From Costus lasius (taxonomy: Eukaryota; Streptophyta; Magnoliopsida; Zingiberales; Costaceae): a DNA stretch of 64,000 nt. Position numbers and translations under genes: made by a program. The stretch covers positions 12,306,501-12,370,500 of the forward strand of contig CM050447.1 in NCBI GenBank assembly GCA_027563935.2. The letters are read 5' to 3'. Under the pieces are notes generated by a model, which saw only the letters and a list, made by a program, of their open reading frames with translations, made no database searches and had not been told where the DNA came from. Shown here one piece after another: positions 11,601 through 22,355 of this stretch (its first letter is position 1; every line of letters begins with the position of its first letter).

Positions 11601-12291
11601 CAAGAAGAAGAGCAAAATCAGGCTAGCTCGGCAACTAAAACCAAGAGTTTCTAGAACAACGAATGGATAGCTAAATGGTACTAGAAGTAAAAAATGCTAT
11701 ACGTCTTGAAAGTAGAAATGAAAAACATGACAAGTTCTAAAAACTGGCAAGATAGGTAACTTAATGCAAGCGAATTTGCTAAAACAGTGCAAAAGAGTCG
11801 TTTTAAGGTTCCTTGCCTTGATCTGAACTCTGCATATCACTAGAACCAGAACCAGATGAATAATCTCAGTTTTTCAGGCATAGAAGATTAGATGATTACA
11901 AAAAGGACTAACACAAACCAGCGCATGGGAGATAGTTAAGCAAAGATTGTGTACGTCATTATGTACATAAAAAAATGTAAGCACAAAGTACGCATGATAA
12001 CACCCTAAAGTAGAGCAAGGTTACCATATAAGCAACCGCAAAATTGGATGACTAAATTTTTGAGAATTCAAAAATCATTCCATTCACTGGGTGAAGTCTT
12101 AAAATTTTATTTATGTCGTAATATCCCCAAAGGGAGAAAAGCAAATCAAGCAAAATTCCCAAAAAGTTTTAAAAGAAAAAGAAGAGAAATTCAACCAGTA
12201 AAAAGAAAAGTAATTGCTCAAAATAGGAGGATGGCGAACGGCTACCTGAGCCGTGAAGGGAGGCTGAACTATTTGGTGGAGCCGACGACAT
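5684..12291 (-). CDS. Auxin response factor, ARF1-type (B3, ARF and PB1 domains), 15 coding exons
   Basis: This is a nuclear transcription factor binding auxin response elements. Coding exons: 12291-12246, 11864-11817, 11576-11461, 11153-11058, 10935-10879, 9906-9754, 9639-9555, 9103-9013, 8880-8716, 8308-8189, 8115-8043, 7899-7734, 7209-6692, 6559-6369 and 5828-5684. They join in phase to 2070 nt, 689 residues, close to ARF1 proteins. The [10 protein letters not shown] block is at about 44-53. The B3 domain (about 138-240) has the DNA-contacting '[17 protein letters not shown]' stretch, and the ARF domain follows (about 265-347). A Ser/Pro-rich middle without Gln runs indicates a repressor type. 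The C-terminal PB1 domain (about 570-665) has the invariant Lys of SCTKV and the acidic DDEDD and GDDPW motifs for oligomerisation and Aux/IAA binding. Intron 2 is GC-AG. The start gives [15 protein letters not shown] and is the first ATG fitting the phase. Closest class is ARF1/ARF9; the exact orthologue is not decided. Confidence 0.93.
6055..6295. repeat. Degenerate repeat with CCGGTAC-type motifs in the last ARF intron
   Basis: The last ARF intron (5829-6368) contains repeated CCGGACCGATTCCGGTAC and ACCGGTCCGG pieces, and GACTCAC and GTGAGTC in opposite orientation about 150 bp apart. It looks like a worn palindromic element. The exact ends and family could not be fixed. Confidence 0.35.
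8573..8600. repeat. TG/AG microsatellite in ARF intron 10
   Basis: A short run of TG units passes directly into AG units inside the intron between the exons at 8880-8716 and 8308-8189. It is a simple sequence repeat, potentially length-variable. Confidence 0.7.
10075..10518 (+). mobile_element. Candidate solo LTR in ARF intron 5
   Basis: The 444-bp segment starts TGTTGG and ends GCAACA, a 5-bp perfect terminal inversion of the TGTTG...CAACA type common in Copia LTRs. It carries TATAAA at 10239-10244 about 165 bp from its start. The flanks are AAAAA on the left and GAAAA on the right, so a target duplication is possible but cannot be proved in A-rich sequence. It lies wholly within the intron between exons 10935-10879 and 9906-9754. 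Confidence 0.45.
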
Positions 12292-13330
12292 GGCAATACA
12301 CAAAATTTTCCTTCAGAAAATAATAGAAGCACGCTCAGGTTTAAAGAGGAACTGAAGGAAGGAGCTCTGCTCTTAAAACCCTCGAAAGCAGCTTCAATGC
12401 ACACAAAAGCCTTTATAAACGTCGCATTAACTCTCGACCAACTCCAAAATAACCACTCTCACACAAACCCCAAGCAAAAAGCCAACGAAGCCTCGATTAC
12501 TTTTTCTCGACAGCTAAAAATAGCTTCTGAACCCCTATCTCTAACCCCTCCTCGTCAAATTCAACGCTTTCACTTCTCGTGGCAAAGAAACCTAATACAA
12601 GCACATCGAGATTCGAGAGGCACCGCCTTCTCTCTTCACCTTTCCACCTCTTTGAAACGGATGACGCTTGGTTCTGTAACGCCTGCTGGAGAGGCGTAAA
12701 GCCGCTTCTTTCTCACCTCCTCCGGTTTCACCGCAAGCTCATCACGAGAAAGGTGCTACCCCGCAAGAGAATTCTACGCCAAACAAACAGATCTGAGGCA
12801 AATAACACGAAGCCGATGTGGAACTTGCGGAAGTAGTTCACTTGTCAACACAAAACCCCACTTTTCTTAATCAGATCCTTCAACCAGCCAGAAATCTTGT
12901 CCAGAAGCATAAAGCACACCAATCTGTCACAACCAGATCAAATTAAATTACTCCACCGCAAAACCTAAGAGCAAAAGAAACCTACCTCAACTTTCGGAAC
13001 AACACGACATCCCCAAGATCCCAACAGGAGACTCACCCCAAACACCCCGCAAAATTAAACCTTGACGATTCGGAGCTCGTTCGGCTTCGCCCCCGCAAAC
13101 CGCCCGCACAGCGATCGCCGATCCACCCTCCGAGACTCGAGCGACGAAACGAGAACTGAGACGCCGAAGAAGAATCCCGAGAATCCGCACCGCGGAGAAG
13201 AAAAAAGAAACAACAGGACGAGAAAAATGGGCGGAAGAGGAAAGAGTGGGGCAGATCAACCACTCCGGCATTAATAAGGCTCCGCCATTAATTTTTTTTC
13301 CTCCCCTTTTACTCGCTGTCTCTGCGAGGC
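12292..13330 (-). promoter_or_regulatory. ARF leader and proximal promoter region
   Basis: The kilobase upstream of the ARF start becomes GC-rich from about 13000 on. A TATTAAT sequence on the minus strand at about 13270 is a TATA-like candidate. If it is used, the leader is about 950 nt and might hold an intron. The transcription start is not determined by sequence alone. Confidence 0.4.
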
Positions 13331-13361
13331 CCTACACCGCACCCTCCGACGCCGCTGTCTC
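13317..13361. promoter_or_regulatory. Pair of auxin response elements (TGTCTC) near the ARF promoter
   Basis: Two exact TGTCTC motifs (13317-13322 and 13356-13361) lie 39 bp apart in the same orientation, about 50-90 bp beyond the likely TATA-like site of the ARF gene. TGTCTC is the canonical ARF-binding element, so auto- or cross-regulation by ARFs is a reasonable inference. A six-base motif also occurs by chance. Confidence 0.4.
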
Positions 13362-13399
13362 CTCGGCCCGCCCCGTTTCCCCCGTTCGCGTTTCTGTTT

Positions 13400-14800
13400 C
13401 CTGTTATCCTGTCTTCTCGATTCACCGTGCCATCACCGAGCCCTGCCCATCCTACGGTGCACCTCCCTCCCTCATATTTCACGTACGATGATCCGGCCAC
13501 TCGTTATTCTCCACCTGGGAACACCGCACCGCGAAGGAGGCCGAACCGGGAGCTGCCACGTTGGACATGCCGCATCGACGGTCGAGATCTCTTCCAACCG
13601 ACTCCCGGCCACGGCGGTATTGACCCAGTCGCGGAAGGGTAAAATCGTCCGGTTAAAATTTGGTCCCCGGTAGAAAGCAAGGCCTCGCTCGTGTTTCCCA
13701 TTCTGGTGTCCCCTCGGTTCACCTTGCCATCTGGAGACCCTGTTCGTCGTACGGCGCGATCTCTCTCTCAAATTTCACCGCACGATGATCGGGCCAAGGT
13801 TCTGCGGCTCCTTATTCTGCGCCCGGAACACCGCACCTTAGAGCAGGGCAAGCTGCCAAGCTGGGAGTAGCCACGTCGGAGATGCTGCGTAGACGGCCGA
13901 GATCGCTTCCAACCGACTACTGACCCTTCCGCCATTAAAAATTGGTCCCCCCGTTTTCATTTCTGCTATTCCCTCAGTTCATCGTACTATATCCAAACAC
14001 TACCTATGTTACGGCGAGATCTCTCTCTCAAATTGCACGCAGGATCATCCCACTCAGGTTTGGCCCTTCCTTATTCTGCTCCGCGGAACACCACAACAGA
14101 AGGAGGTGCAACCACGTGGGAAGATGCCGTATCGGCAGTCCTGATCTCTTGCAACCGACTGCCGGCCCTGGCGTTATATACCCAGATTATTAAGGTCAAA
14201 ATCGTCCAGAAAAAGTTTGGTCCCCGGAAGAGAGCAGCTCTCTCTCTCTCACTCCCCCCGTTCTTCTGTCCCCTCGGTTCACCTTACCAATTCGGCACTC
14301 TCCCTCTTAAATTTCACGCACGATGATCCGGCCCCGGTTTCGTCCTCCGCTATTCTACACCTCGGAACACTGCACCCCGATGCCGTATCGACACTCCAGA
14401 TCTCTTCCAGCCGACAGCCGGTCCTGGAAGCATTCAGAAGGGCAAAATCGACCAACTAAAATGTGGTCCCCGGGAGGAGCACGGGCCCGCTCGCAGTTCC
14501 CGTTCTCCTGGCCACTCGGTCAACCGTGCCGTCTCCGAGCCCTCCCGATTCTACAGCGCCCTTAAATTTCACGCACGATGATCCGGCCGCTCCTTATTCT
14601 GCGCCTCGGAGCACCGCACCGCGTAGGACAGCGAACCGGGAGCGGCCACGTATCAGATGCCGCATCGACGGTCGAGATATCTTCCAGCCGACTCCCGGCA
14701 CTGGGGCTATATACCCAGACACGGAAGGGCAAAATCGTCCGACTAAAATTTGGTCCCCGGGGGCAGAGGCTCGCTCGTGGCCAGTTAAATCCCGGCAAGC
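13400..14800. repeat. Five-copy GC-rich tandem array, unit about 255-297 bp
   Basis: Five diverged units share an ordered set of landmarks. The motif CGCACGATGATCCGGCC or a variant occurs at about 13485, 13782, 14041, 14320 and 14575. TTGGTCCCCGG or a variant follows about 170 bp later in each unit (about 13655, 13940, 14213, 14461 and 14750). A CCCTCGGTTCACC-type segment starts the next unit. The array is GC-rich against an AT-rich surround. Open frames in it differ between units and are not conserved as protein, so it is read as non-coding. Confidence 0.8.
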
Positions 14801-16297
14801 AAAGGATCTGCTTTTAATACTGCATATCCCCGTCATGATGACACCGGAGACCAACGACTCGTGGAAGGAGGACGTTCCGTGTGGGCCAGCCCAACTATTT
14901 ATGAGCCCGCTTAGCTTCCCATTAGATAGTAAAAGGTATTTAAAAAATAAAAATTTATTTAATTAGTCAATTAATTAATTATGGAGGTGGAAAGGTCAAA
15001 GTTGATGGGAGGCCAAGTGAGAGGTCAAGCAAACAGGAAACAGGGGCAATTATTAGGCGGTGGTAAAGTAGCAGGCCAGGGCAGGAGGAGGCAAAGGCAA
15101 CCATTATTACTATTATATTATTTATTTATCTATTTATTTATTATTATAAGTTAGTATATTAATTAATTAATTAATCTTTATTTTATTCTGTTTTATTTGA
15201 GGGAACTGTAGTTGGCATGTGAGCGGTGGGAGATGGACTGTGATTTTTTTTTAATTGAGGGACGAAATTGTAAAGTTTCATAATTATTTTCTTTTTGCGA
15301 GTTTTGTATCGCTTTCTATTCGCCTTTTTGATTTGACTCTCTCGGAATGAAGAGAGTTTTTATTGACTAATTCTCCATAGAATAAACGAATCTCTCTGAG
15401 AATATTATTTATGTTGGTATCAGCTATCTGCAGTTGCTGTTGCTCTTCAATTAGAGATATAGAGAGTTTGAAGTCCATCTCTACAATGAACTCAATTAGA
15501 ATAAATCTAATAATTTTAAAAATTAATATATGTTTTTTTTATTAAAAAATAGGCATTGTGAGCCTTCTACAAATACCAATATAAAATTAAAATCAGAGAG
15601 AAAAAATGGTTTAATTCAAAAATCTAATTACCTAGATGCCACTAGTCACGAAAAAAAATCACATAGCAAGATTTCGTGTAAGAAAGTTCCAAACAAAATC
15701 GGTAGAATTAGGAAGGGCTTAATGGAATCAATACGATGAGAGCAAAAATAATAATTTTTGGATCCACTAAGGCCAATTTAGCGGCAACTTCCAATATAAG
15801 ATTTTAACAAGGTAACATACAATTGCCAAACTGACCTCCAACACTTCCATTGGGCATTGAGGCTTAAATGGGCCTTTAACAAAAACATAAATAGTTGTTT
15901 TTGTTAGTGAGAGCCCATTGGAAATTTCTCTCCAAGCCCAATTGTCTATTAGTGAAATTTTAATGCTTGTGATGTCATTAGCAATAACTACGGTCCTTAC
16001 CAATTGTTGATAACAAGGTCTTAGTTCAATTTTCGTTCTCATTACTTAATTTACTATAGCAAAAAAATATATATATCATTAGCAAGAGTTTCACCTCCTG
16101 GATTACAGATCACCTCTTTATTCCAATGGTGGTCCTGCAAAAGGTCAAAGATCAATATAGTTTTAAAGACTGCCAATTATACAAGGTAACACTAGCGTTT
16201 CGACCATTGCCAAATTGTCAAATAAAACCCTAAAACCCTCTTTCAAGAAATAAAGATCATGAATTAAGCTCTTTCAAACCCAACACATGGACCTCTT
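14801..16297. other. Intergenic, AT-rich, no gene seen
   Basis: The stretch contains simple AT-rich runs, such as repeated TTAA units near 15150-15180 and ATTT units near 15115-15145. No recognisable coding sequence or element borders were found. The frames at 15530-15739 and 15767-16042 show no family features. Confidence 0.4.
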
Positions 16298-16740
16298 TGT
16301 TATGGCCTGACCCTCGACTCCTAGCTCCTTGGGCCGCAGCCCCCTTGCCTAGTTTTGCCTATTTCTCGGCTTTGGACTCCTTAGCCAACCTTAGGCCGAT
16401 CATAACACGTCAAGACTAGGGTCTCGAATCCCGGCACGGTTTCCCCCGTGCATATTCCGTCTGCAGCGGGATTCGACCCCTAGACATGATCCTCACGGAT
16501 CATGACCCCTAGACATGATCCGTGAGGGTCATGTCTAGGGGTCGAATCCCGCTGCAGACAGAATATGCACGGGGAATCGTGCCGAGATTCGAGACCCTAG
16601 TCTTGACGTGTTATGGTCGGCCTAAGGCTGGCTAAGGAGCCCAAAGCCAAGGAATAGACAAGGCTAAGCCAAGGAATAGACAAGACTGGGCAAGGGGGCT
16701 GTGGCCCAAGGAGCCAGGAGCCAAGGGTCGGGCCATAACA
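16298..16740. mobile_element. Fold-back element with long inverted arms
   Basis: The 443-bp element begins TGTTATGGCC and ends GGCCATAACA. Almost the whole length forms two inverted arms meeting near 16505-16512. Landmarks pair across the centre: GACCCCTAGACATGAT against its reverse near the middle, CAAGACTAGGGTCTCGAATC against GATTCGAGACCCTAGTCTTG, and the terminal sequences. A 6-bp direct repeat CCTCTT flanks it (16292-16297 and 16741-16746). The right arm has an extra tandem copy of an AAGCCAAGGAATAGACAAG segment. There is no transposase. A transcript through it would fold into a long hairpin. Confidence 0.8.
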
Positions 16741-17790
16741 CCTCTTCCTTTTTAATGTTCTAAGGATGAGGAGCTCCATGATGATGACAATATTAGTCTA
16801 AAATGATTTTTTAGTGATTAAGAAGATTAATGATTCATTTACCTTATAAAGTAACTCTGAAAAGAGGGAAATCTTTGACTTCTAGACCACCAACACATTT
16901 GGGCAGGCAAACTAAGTGCATTTTTTTAGTGTTGGAATTCCTTTCAAAAAAAAAAGGAAAGTAAAAAGTACAAAAGAAAGAAAAGAAGAAAAGAAATGAA
17001 AAATAGATGAATGAAATATGTTATAGATTTTCCTTTCTTGTGTTTACTTTGATAAAAAGAAAGTTTGAAGGATTGATATATACACCACAATTTTTATTTT
17101 TTTATTTATATTATATATATAATATCATAAAATTATTAATTATTAAATATTAAATAAGAGTGACGACGGCGAGAGCAAGCAACAGCGGCATGAACGAGCA
17201 ATGACGGCGAACTCAAGCAGTGTCGACAAGGACGAGTAGTCGAAAAAAGCTCGTATCGAGCGAGAATAAGTAACGGTGCGATGAAAAGTTAAGTGTGAAA
17301 TTAGTAAAGTTAAGTCATAGTTTCAGCTTTCCGTCCGATTTGGGCGGAAAGCAAATGGAGGGATCAATGACTAACTTTCCCTCTTATTTTTCCTTCTAAA
17401 CTATCCATCCGCCAAAGTAAACAATGTTATACTCCTTTCCTTTCTACTTTCTTTTCTTTCCTTCTAACTTTCCCCCTAAGTAAATAAGGCCTTAGTGTAT
17501 TTTAGTAGTAGCCAAGTAGAGGTCAGAGCATAGAGAAGTATAAAAGTAATAATAGGAAAGAAGGTATCCTTTCGAGGCACCTAAGTGAGATTTAAGCATA
17601 TTAAGATAAAGCTTATAAGTGTTTGCGAGAACCAGCTTGTGAAAGATGATGACTTTCTTTAACCATCGTAGCGAGCTCGCCCCACCGACTGCCTCCCCTT
17701 GAGCTTGCCTTAGCGACTGCCTCCCTCCCTTTGCAAGGGGGTGCTCTATTTAATGTGATCAGCTCGCAGCAAGTTTCTCTAGGGGCTATG
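16741..17790. other. Intergenic with purine- and pyrimidine-rich tracts
   Basis: A purine-rich tract (about 16945-17030) and a pyrimidine-rich tract with TTTCC repeats (about 17370-17475) lie in opposite orientation some 400 bp apart. They may be the arms of an old MITE-type element. Ends were not resolved, and no gene was seen. Confidence 0.35.
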
Positions 17791-18061
17791 GGTGTGTTTG
17801 GTGCAGCTTTTTAGCTGCTTTTACTAGTTGCAAAGCAGATTTTTAAAAGTTGGAGTGTTTGGTTGTCAGCTTTTGGGTTTGGAACCAAGAAACAACTGCT
17901 TTCTTGAGATGCTATTGCCCCTTGCTTATGGCTAGCCAAAGTTATTGATTGATTAAAAAGTTAATTTTATGAAATACTTTAAAATTTTTTCAGTCAGCTC
18001 CTTTTAATCAATATTTTTTTAACCTTTAAAAGCTAAAAAATTTTAGTTATACCAAAAGACT
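17791..18061. mobile_element. MITE-like element
   Basis: The segment begins GGTGTGTTTGGT and ends ACCAAAAGACT, with further partial pairing (TTTTTAGCTGC against AGCTAAAAAATTTTAG). A direct repeat CTATG flanks it (17786-17790 and 18062-18066). The TGTTTGGT end is frequent among plant hAT-like MITEs. It has no coding capacity. Confidence 0.55.
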
Positions 18062-18779
18062 CTATGTTTTTATATATATTTTTTCATCTCTATTTAGGAG
18101 GATTTGCTCGTCAACAAAAATGCTAGTGGTATCGCTTTTCACCCGCTTTACTTTTCGTCCTACTTCGCTGTTTAGCAAAATAGTCCATGGCCCACTTTTT
18201 CTAGTGCTTCTACTGTGCGGAGGATTTTCTGATATGAATTTAGGAAGAAGATATTTACCTGGATTTTATCCCGAAATTTTAAAAGAAAGTAAAAGATTAA
18301 TTTAAATATAAAATATACAATCAAGCTAATTGAAATTAAAATTAAGAAAATAATTCTCAATTAAAAATCAAAATATTAAAGATATATATTTTATTTTCAT
18401 CTGAAAAAGGACAACTACGAGGGCACTCGACGTGAAACTGCAACAGTTCTTCCATGACCGGACCTCTTGGATCAACGTCATGCCCCAGCAACAAGACAGG
18501 TATCCCTTCTTCAGTAGTGGCTATATGGAAACATTTCACGGGACCACTGGAACAAAGAGTCCGTAAATGCTGTTTTGTGGTACGTCTGAGAGAGCAAACA
18601 TATTGAGGACCACTCGTGGCCATCACAGCGATCCGGCGGACGCCAGTCCCCGTAAAGTTCAATCATACGGCTATTAGCCACCAGGGCGATCCCGTACCGC
18701 CTCCGGTCAGCTGCATTTGATATTGCTCTCACGTCCGAATTCTCCTAGCATTAAATATTTATTATATTAATATTTACTT

Positions 18780-21700
18780 TTCCGACTTTTCTCTCTCTCT
18801 CTCCGCCCTTTGTTATGTCACTGTAAAACCTTTTTCGTGTTCTCGCTACCTGCGGTGAGGGGGGAGCGAGACTGGGAGAGTGACGGAGAAGGGCGAAAAG
18901 GGAGGAGACGCCTCGTCGATCTCGGCCTCTCCGAGACCTGATCGCGGCGGATATCGCCGTCCCCTGCGAGCATTTGCGCGATCGATCCCTCCGTTAGGTC
19001 TCACCGCCAACTTTTCGGGCGTCTTAACTGTTCTCTTTTGCGTTCACTCTTCTGTTCGAACTTTTACTTAACTTGGTCCTGTGGGTTCTTGATAAGCTTG
19101 CTCTTGTTTCTTAACGTTGTAGGAGAAGTCCGTGCGTGGTGCGTATACGCGTTGATCGTTGTTTTTTGGGTTCGCCTAGGTTCCAAAGTGGTGGCTCGCT
19201 CTCTTGGTTGCATTTGATTTTTTCTTTTTTAGGTTTTAGTGAATGCTTGGGTTTAGGTTTACTTTATTCGACAATGCCGTTGATTGTTGTTTATAGGAAT
19301 CTGTCTAATTGGTTCACGTATAAGATCTACATTTTTTTATTACCTCATCGTTTTTGTTGTTTTCTCCAAGGGATTTCGTTTTTCTTGACCAGAACAATGG
19401 CTGGAAGATGGCTATCAATATTGTACTAGTTTGTTTAGTGTACCTCCATTGCCTTGCTTGTTTGCGAATTAGAGGGCATGGCTTGATTATATTATTTATT
19501 TTCGTACAATTTTCTTGCAATTCTTTATCTGCGCAAAAGAGAAAATGAGTTAGAAAGTAGCGCCTTTTTTGTGCTTGCATTTTCTAAGATGCTCTGCTTT
19601 TGTTCAATCTCTTTCCACTTGTGCTTATTTTCAGCTTTATCTTTTATTATTTTTAGTTATCATTAACATGTATTTACAATAAACGTGCAAAAAACATGTA
19701 TGTCCTTTGGAAGTCTTGAGGTTTCATATGTGCACTGATAGTGTAAAAGTATTCATCTAATTGCCACTAATATTGTAAAAATACCCATATAATTGTTTAA
19801 AACCTTAACTTATGCCATTGCTTTCTTTTTACTATTTAGTACAAGTTAACTTACGTCAAATTCCAAAAGTACCTCATATTCTTATCTAGTAAGGAAGACA
19901 AATTTGCATCATTATCTCGCCCCATTCTCCATCAATTTTAGTGCTGCTTTAGTCTCGTCCTGCTTGAAATGCAAGATTTTGTACTTTCTTTGCTTGAACC
20001 TTCTATTTTTGTTTATTTTGTATAAATTCATCGTGTCCCTTCACTGATTCGGGTGCTTTGGGTAGGGTTAAGAAATTTCGACAATGTCATCTCTATGTCC
20101 TCCTTTTTATTTACAAGGGTAATAATGTTATATAAAGCAGCAAAATATCTGTTAGTGGATATAGATAAGTGTGAATGGCATACTTAATTTTATGGTTTTG
20201 ACCGAGTTGGGTTGTAACAGTATTATCAGATATGATTTTGGTTGATTCTTGAACACCTAGATAATTGGGTTGGACAAAAGGAAATGGAAATTAGCACTAA
20301 AATATGGCTTTGGCAATCACCATGGACTCTTGGATGAGAAGAAAGGAAAACACTTGCTTATAAAAATGAGGTGAAGATGACACCCAACATCTCTTAATGG
20401 TTGATTGCTTCTCTCCTCTTGTCAATAGCGACTCAAAAGGTTGGTGCCTCGCAGGTTGTTTGTGTACAGCCTTGCGATCCTCTCAGTTGTTAACCATCAT
20501 TGTGCACTTTCTCAACTTACATCTCCACATACACATGGCTAAGGCGGCTCTTCTCAAAAGCTCATGCTATTAAGGCTCTATCACTTCCTCATTTGTTTTT
20601 TGTGCCACTGAGTAGGAGAGATGCTATTTGTTGCTTGCTTACACTTGCAAGGCTCCATCGCCTGCACGTCATTGTTATTAAGCATGAGAGAAAGGTAGGA
20701 AGAGCTGAAGACTCAATGCCTTGATGAACAAACCATTTTTGGTTAAATTTAAGTTAGAATCCTAAAAGAATCTTTTAATTAATACTTATTACTTATTGTG
20801 TAATCTAAATTTATACTATTATTTTATTAGATTAATGCTCACAGTGCAAGCATAAAATTGGGCAGTATAACTGTTTAATTTTATCTATTAGTTAACGTTG
20901 TAATCATAGACTTAAATTATTTACTAAGATAATTTAAAGTATCAAATAGATAAATAACTACAGTTCCATGCATTTCAATAATTGTTGTCCCATGTGAAAA
21001 CAAATATAAAAACTTATTGTTCTCTTGAATGGTAATTGGTAAGAGATCATACTTTGTATTTTATTGCTAATCTTTTACTTTTAATTATTTTATAAGAGAT
21101 TTTGATTATCCTTATTTGATGTGATCAGTATCTCATCTTTTGATGAGTCCAAAACCACAAAGGCGCTAACTGGGGATATTTATCAAATATACATGCTATA
21201 TGGTACTTGATTTTGGTTAAATTTGTTCTTCATCTTGTGAAATTTGCTCATGAATTGCTGTTTCATCAATAACTGCTTCCAGCTATTATTTTGCTTTCTG
21301 TCTTATATTCAATATAGCTTTTGACATTCGGATTTAATTTTTAGTGTGTTTTAAAATCTCATACCAATGACATCATAGGCATGTATAATCAAGATAAGAA
21401 TAATACAAGGTTGAGTAAATTATGGATAAATGACTTGGCATAGTTGTTGTATAGGTCCTGTCATGCGCTATGTTCCAGTCTAGCTAGCAGTTTCTTTTTT
21501 TTTTCTAAATCCTTTTTTTATGATATTAGCAGTTTTTAAGCATGACTTTTAGTAAATTTAGTTTAACTAGTTGCTTAAGGCTGTGGAATGATAGATCAGG
21601 TCTCCAACTCTGAATGTGCTTCGTGATAGTATTGATTGAATGGTCTAATATCCAAATGAAAGTCATGGAGTGATGGATGCGATATCTCATGCCACTCCAT

Positions 21701-22350
21701 ATCTTCCTTTGGTCAATATGCATGATAAAGAGGGTTATTACTAGATTATACGTTCTCTTTCCTAGCTACTAGTTTTTTTTCTTTATCATTTTTTAAATGA
21801 TGTTAGCAGTTTTTAAACATGACTTTTAGTAATTTTCATTTAACTGATTGCTCTAGGTTGTGGAATGATACATCACGTCTCCAACAGTCCAACTCTGAAT
21901 GTGCTTCGTGATAGTATTGATTGAATGATCAAATATCCAAATGAAAGTTATGGAGTGATGGATGCGATGTCTCATACCACTCCATATCTTCCTTTGGTTG
22001 ATATACATGATAAAGAGGGTTATTGTTAGATTGTACATTCTCTTTCTTACTTTTCTATTTTATTCTCTATTTCACCTTGGTTGGTTGTTTGATGTTATTT
22101 TGATATTGGTTAAATAATTTGGTTTAGTTCTATCACTACTTACAAGTATCCAAAAGATTTAGAATACGACATCGTTGAATTATGAAAATCGAACCTTTTT
22201 AATTATGTTAAGGAAATGATTTTTTTTCTTGATATGATTGGTAGAATATGAAAGTGTTATGAATTGACTACTTTTCATTTAACCATTCTTTCACGGAATT
22301 AAGTAGAAATTATATGCCTGCTCTGTAATGAATTATAATTAATATTGCAG
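18780..22350 (+). promoter_or_regulatory. SGS3 promoter, leader exon(s) and leader intron
   Basis: A CT-repeat and GC-rich block at about 18790-19070 looks like a plant promoter or 5' UTR. The first coding exon begins with an acceptor (ATATTGCAG, ending 22350) only five bases before the start codon, so the leader must be spliced from further upstream. A leader exon near 18.85-19.1 kb with a multi-kb leader intron is the simplest reading. The donor could not be chosen between several GT sites. Confidence 0.5.
21481..22045. repeat. Two-copy head-to-tail duplication in the SGS3 leader intron
   Basis: Units of about 282 bp (21481-21762 and 21763-22045) share long blocks, including GCAGTTTTTAAGCATGAC or its variant at 21529 and 21806, GAATGTGCTTCGTGATAG, and ATGATAAAGAGGGTTATT. 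They differ at scattered bases and small indels, so the duplication is not fresh. The similar small frames on the minus strand in both copies are by-products. Confidence 0.85.
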
Positions 22351-22355
22351 ACACA

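Noticed and set aside
12987..13271. 94-codon upstream frame on the ARF strand
   Set aside because: Some ARF genes have regulatory upstream frames, but this one starts about where the TATA-like sequence lies, so it may not be transcribed.
13400..14966. Frames of 80-167 codons in the GC-rich array
   Set aside because: They change frame between repeat units and show no conserved protein, so they follow from the repeat composition.
18357..18732. Overlapping minus-strand frames of 73 and 101 codons upstream of SGS3
   Set aside because: Two frames overlap in different phases, no known domain or motif is visible, and there is no start context, promoter or splice support.
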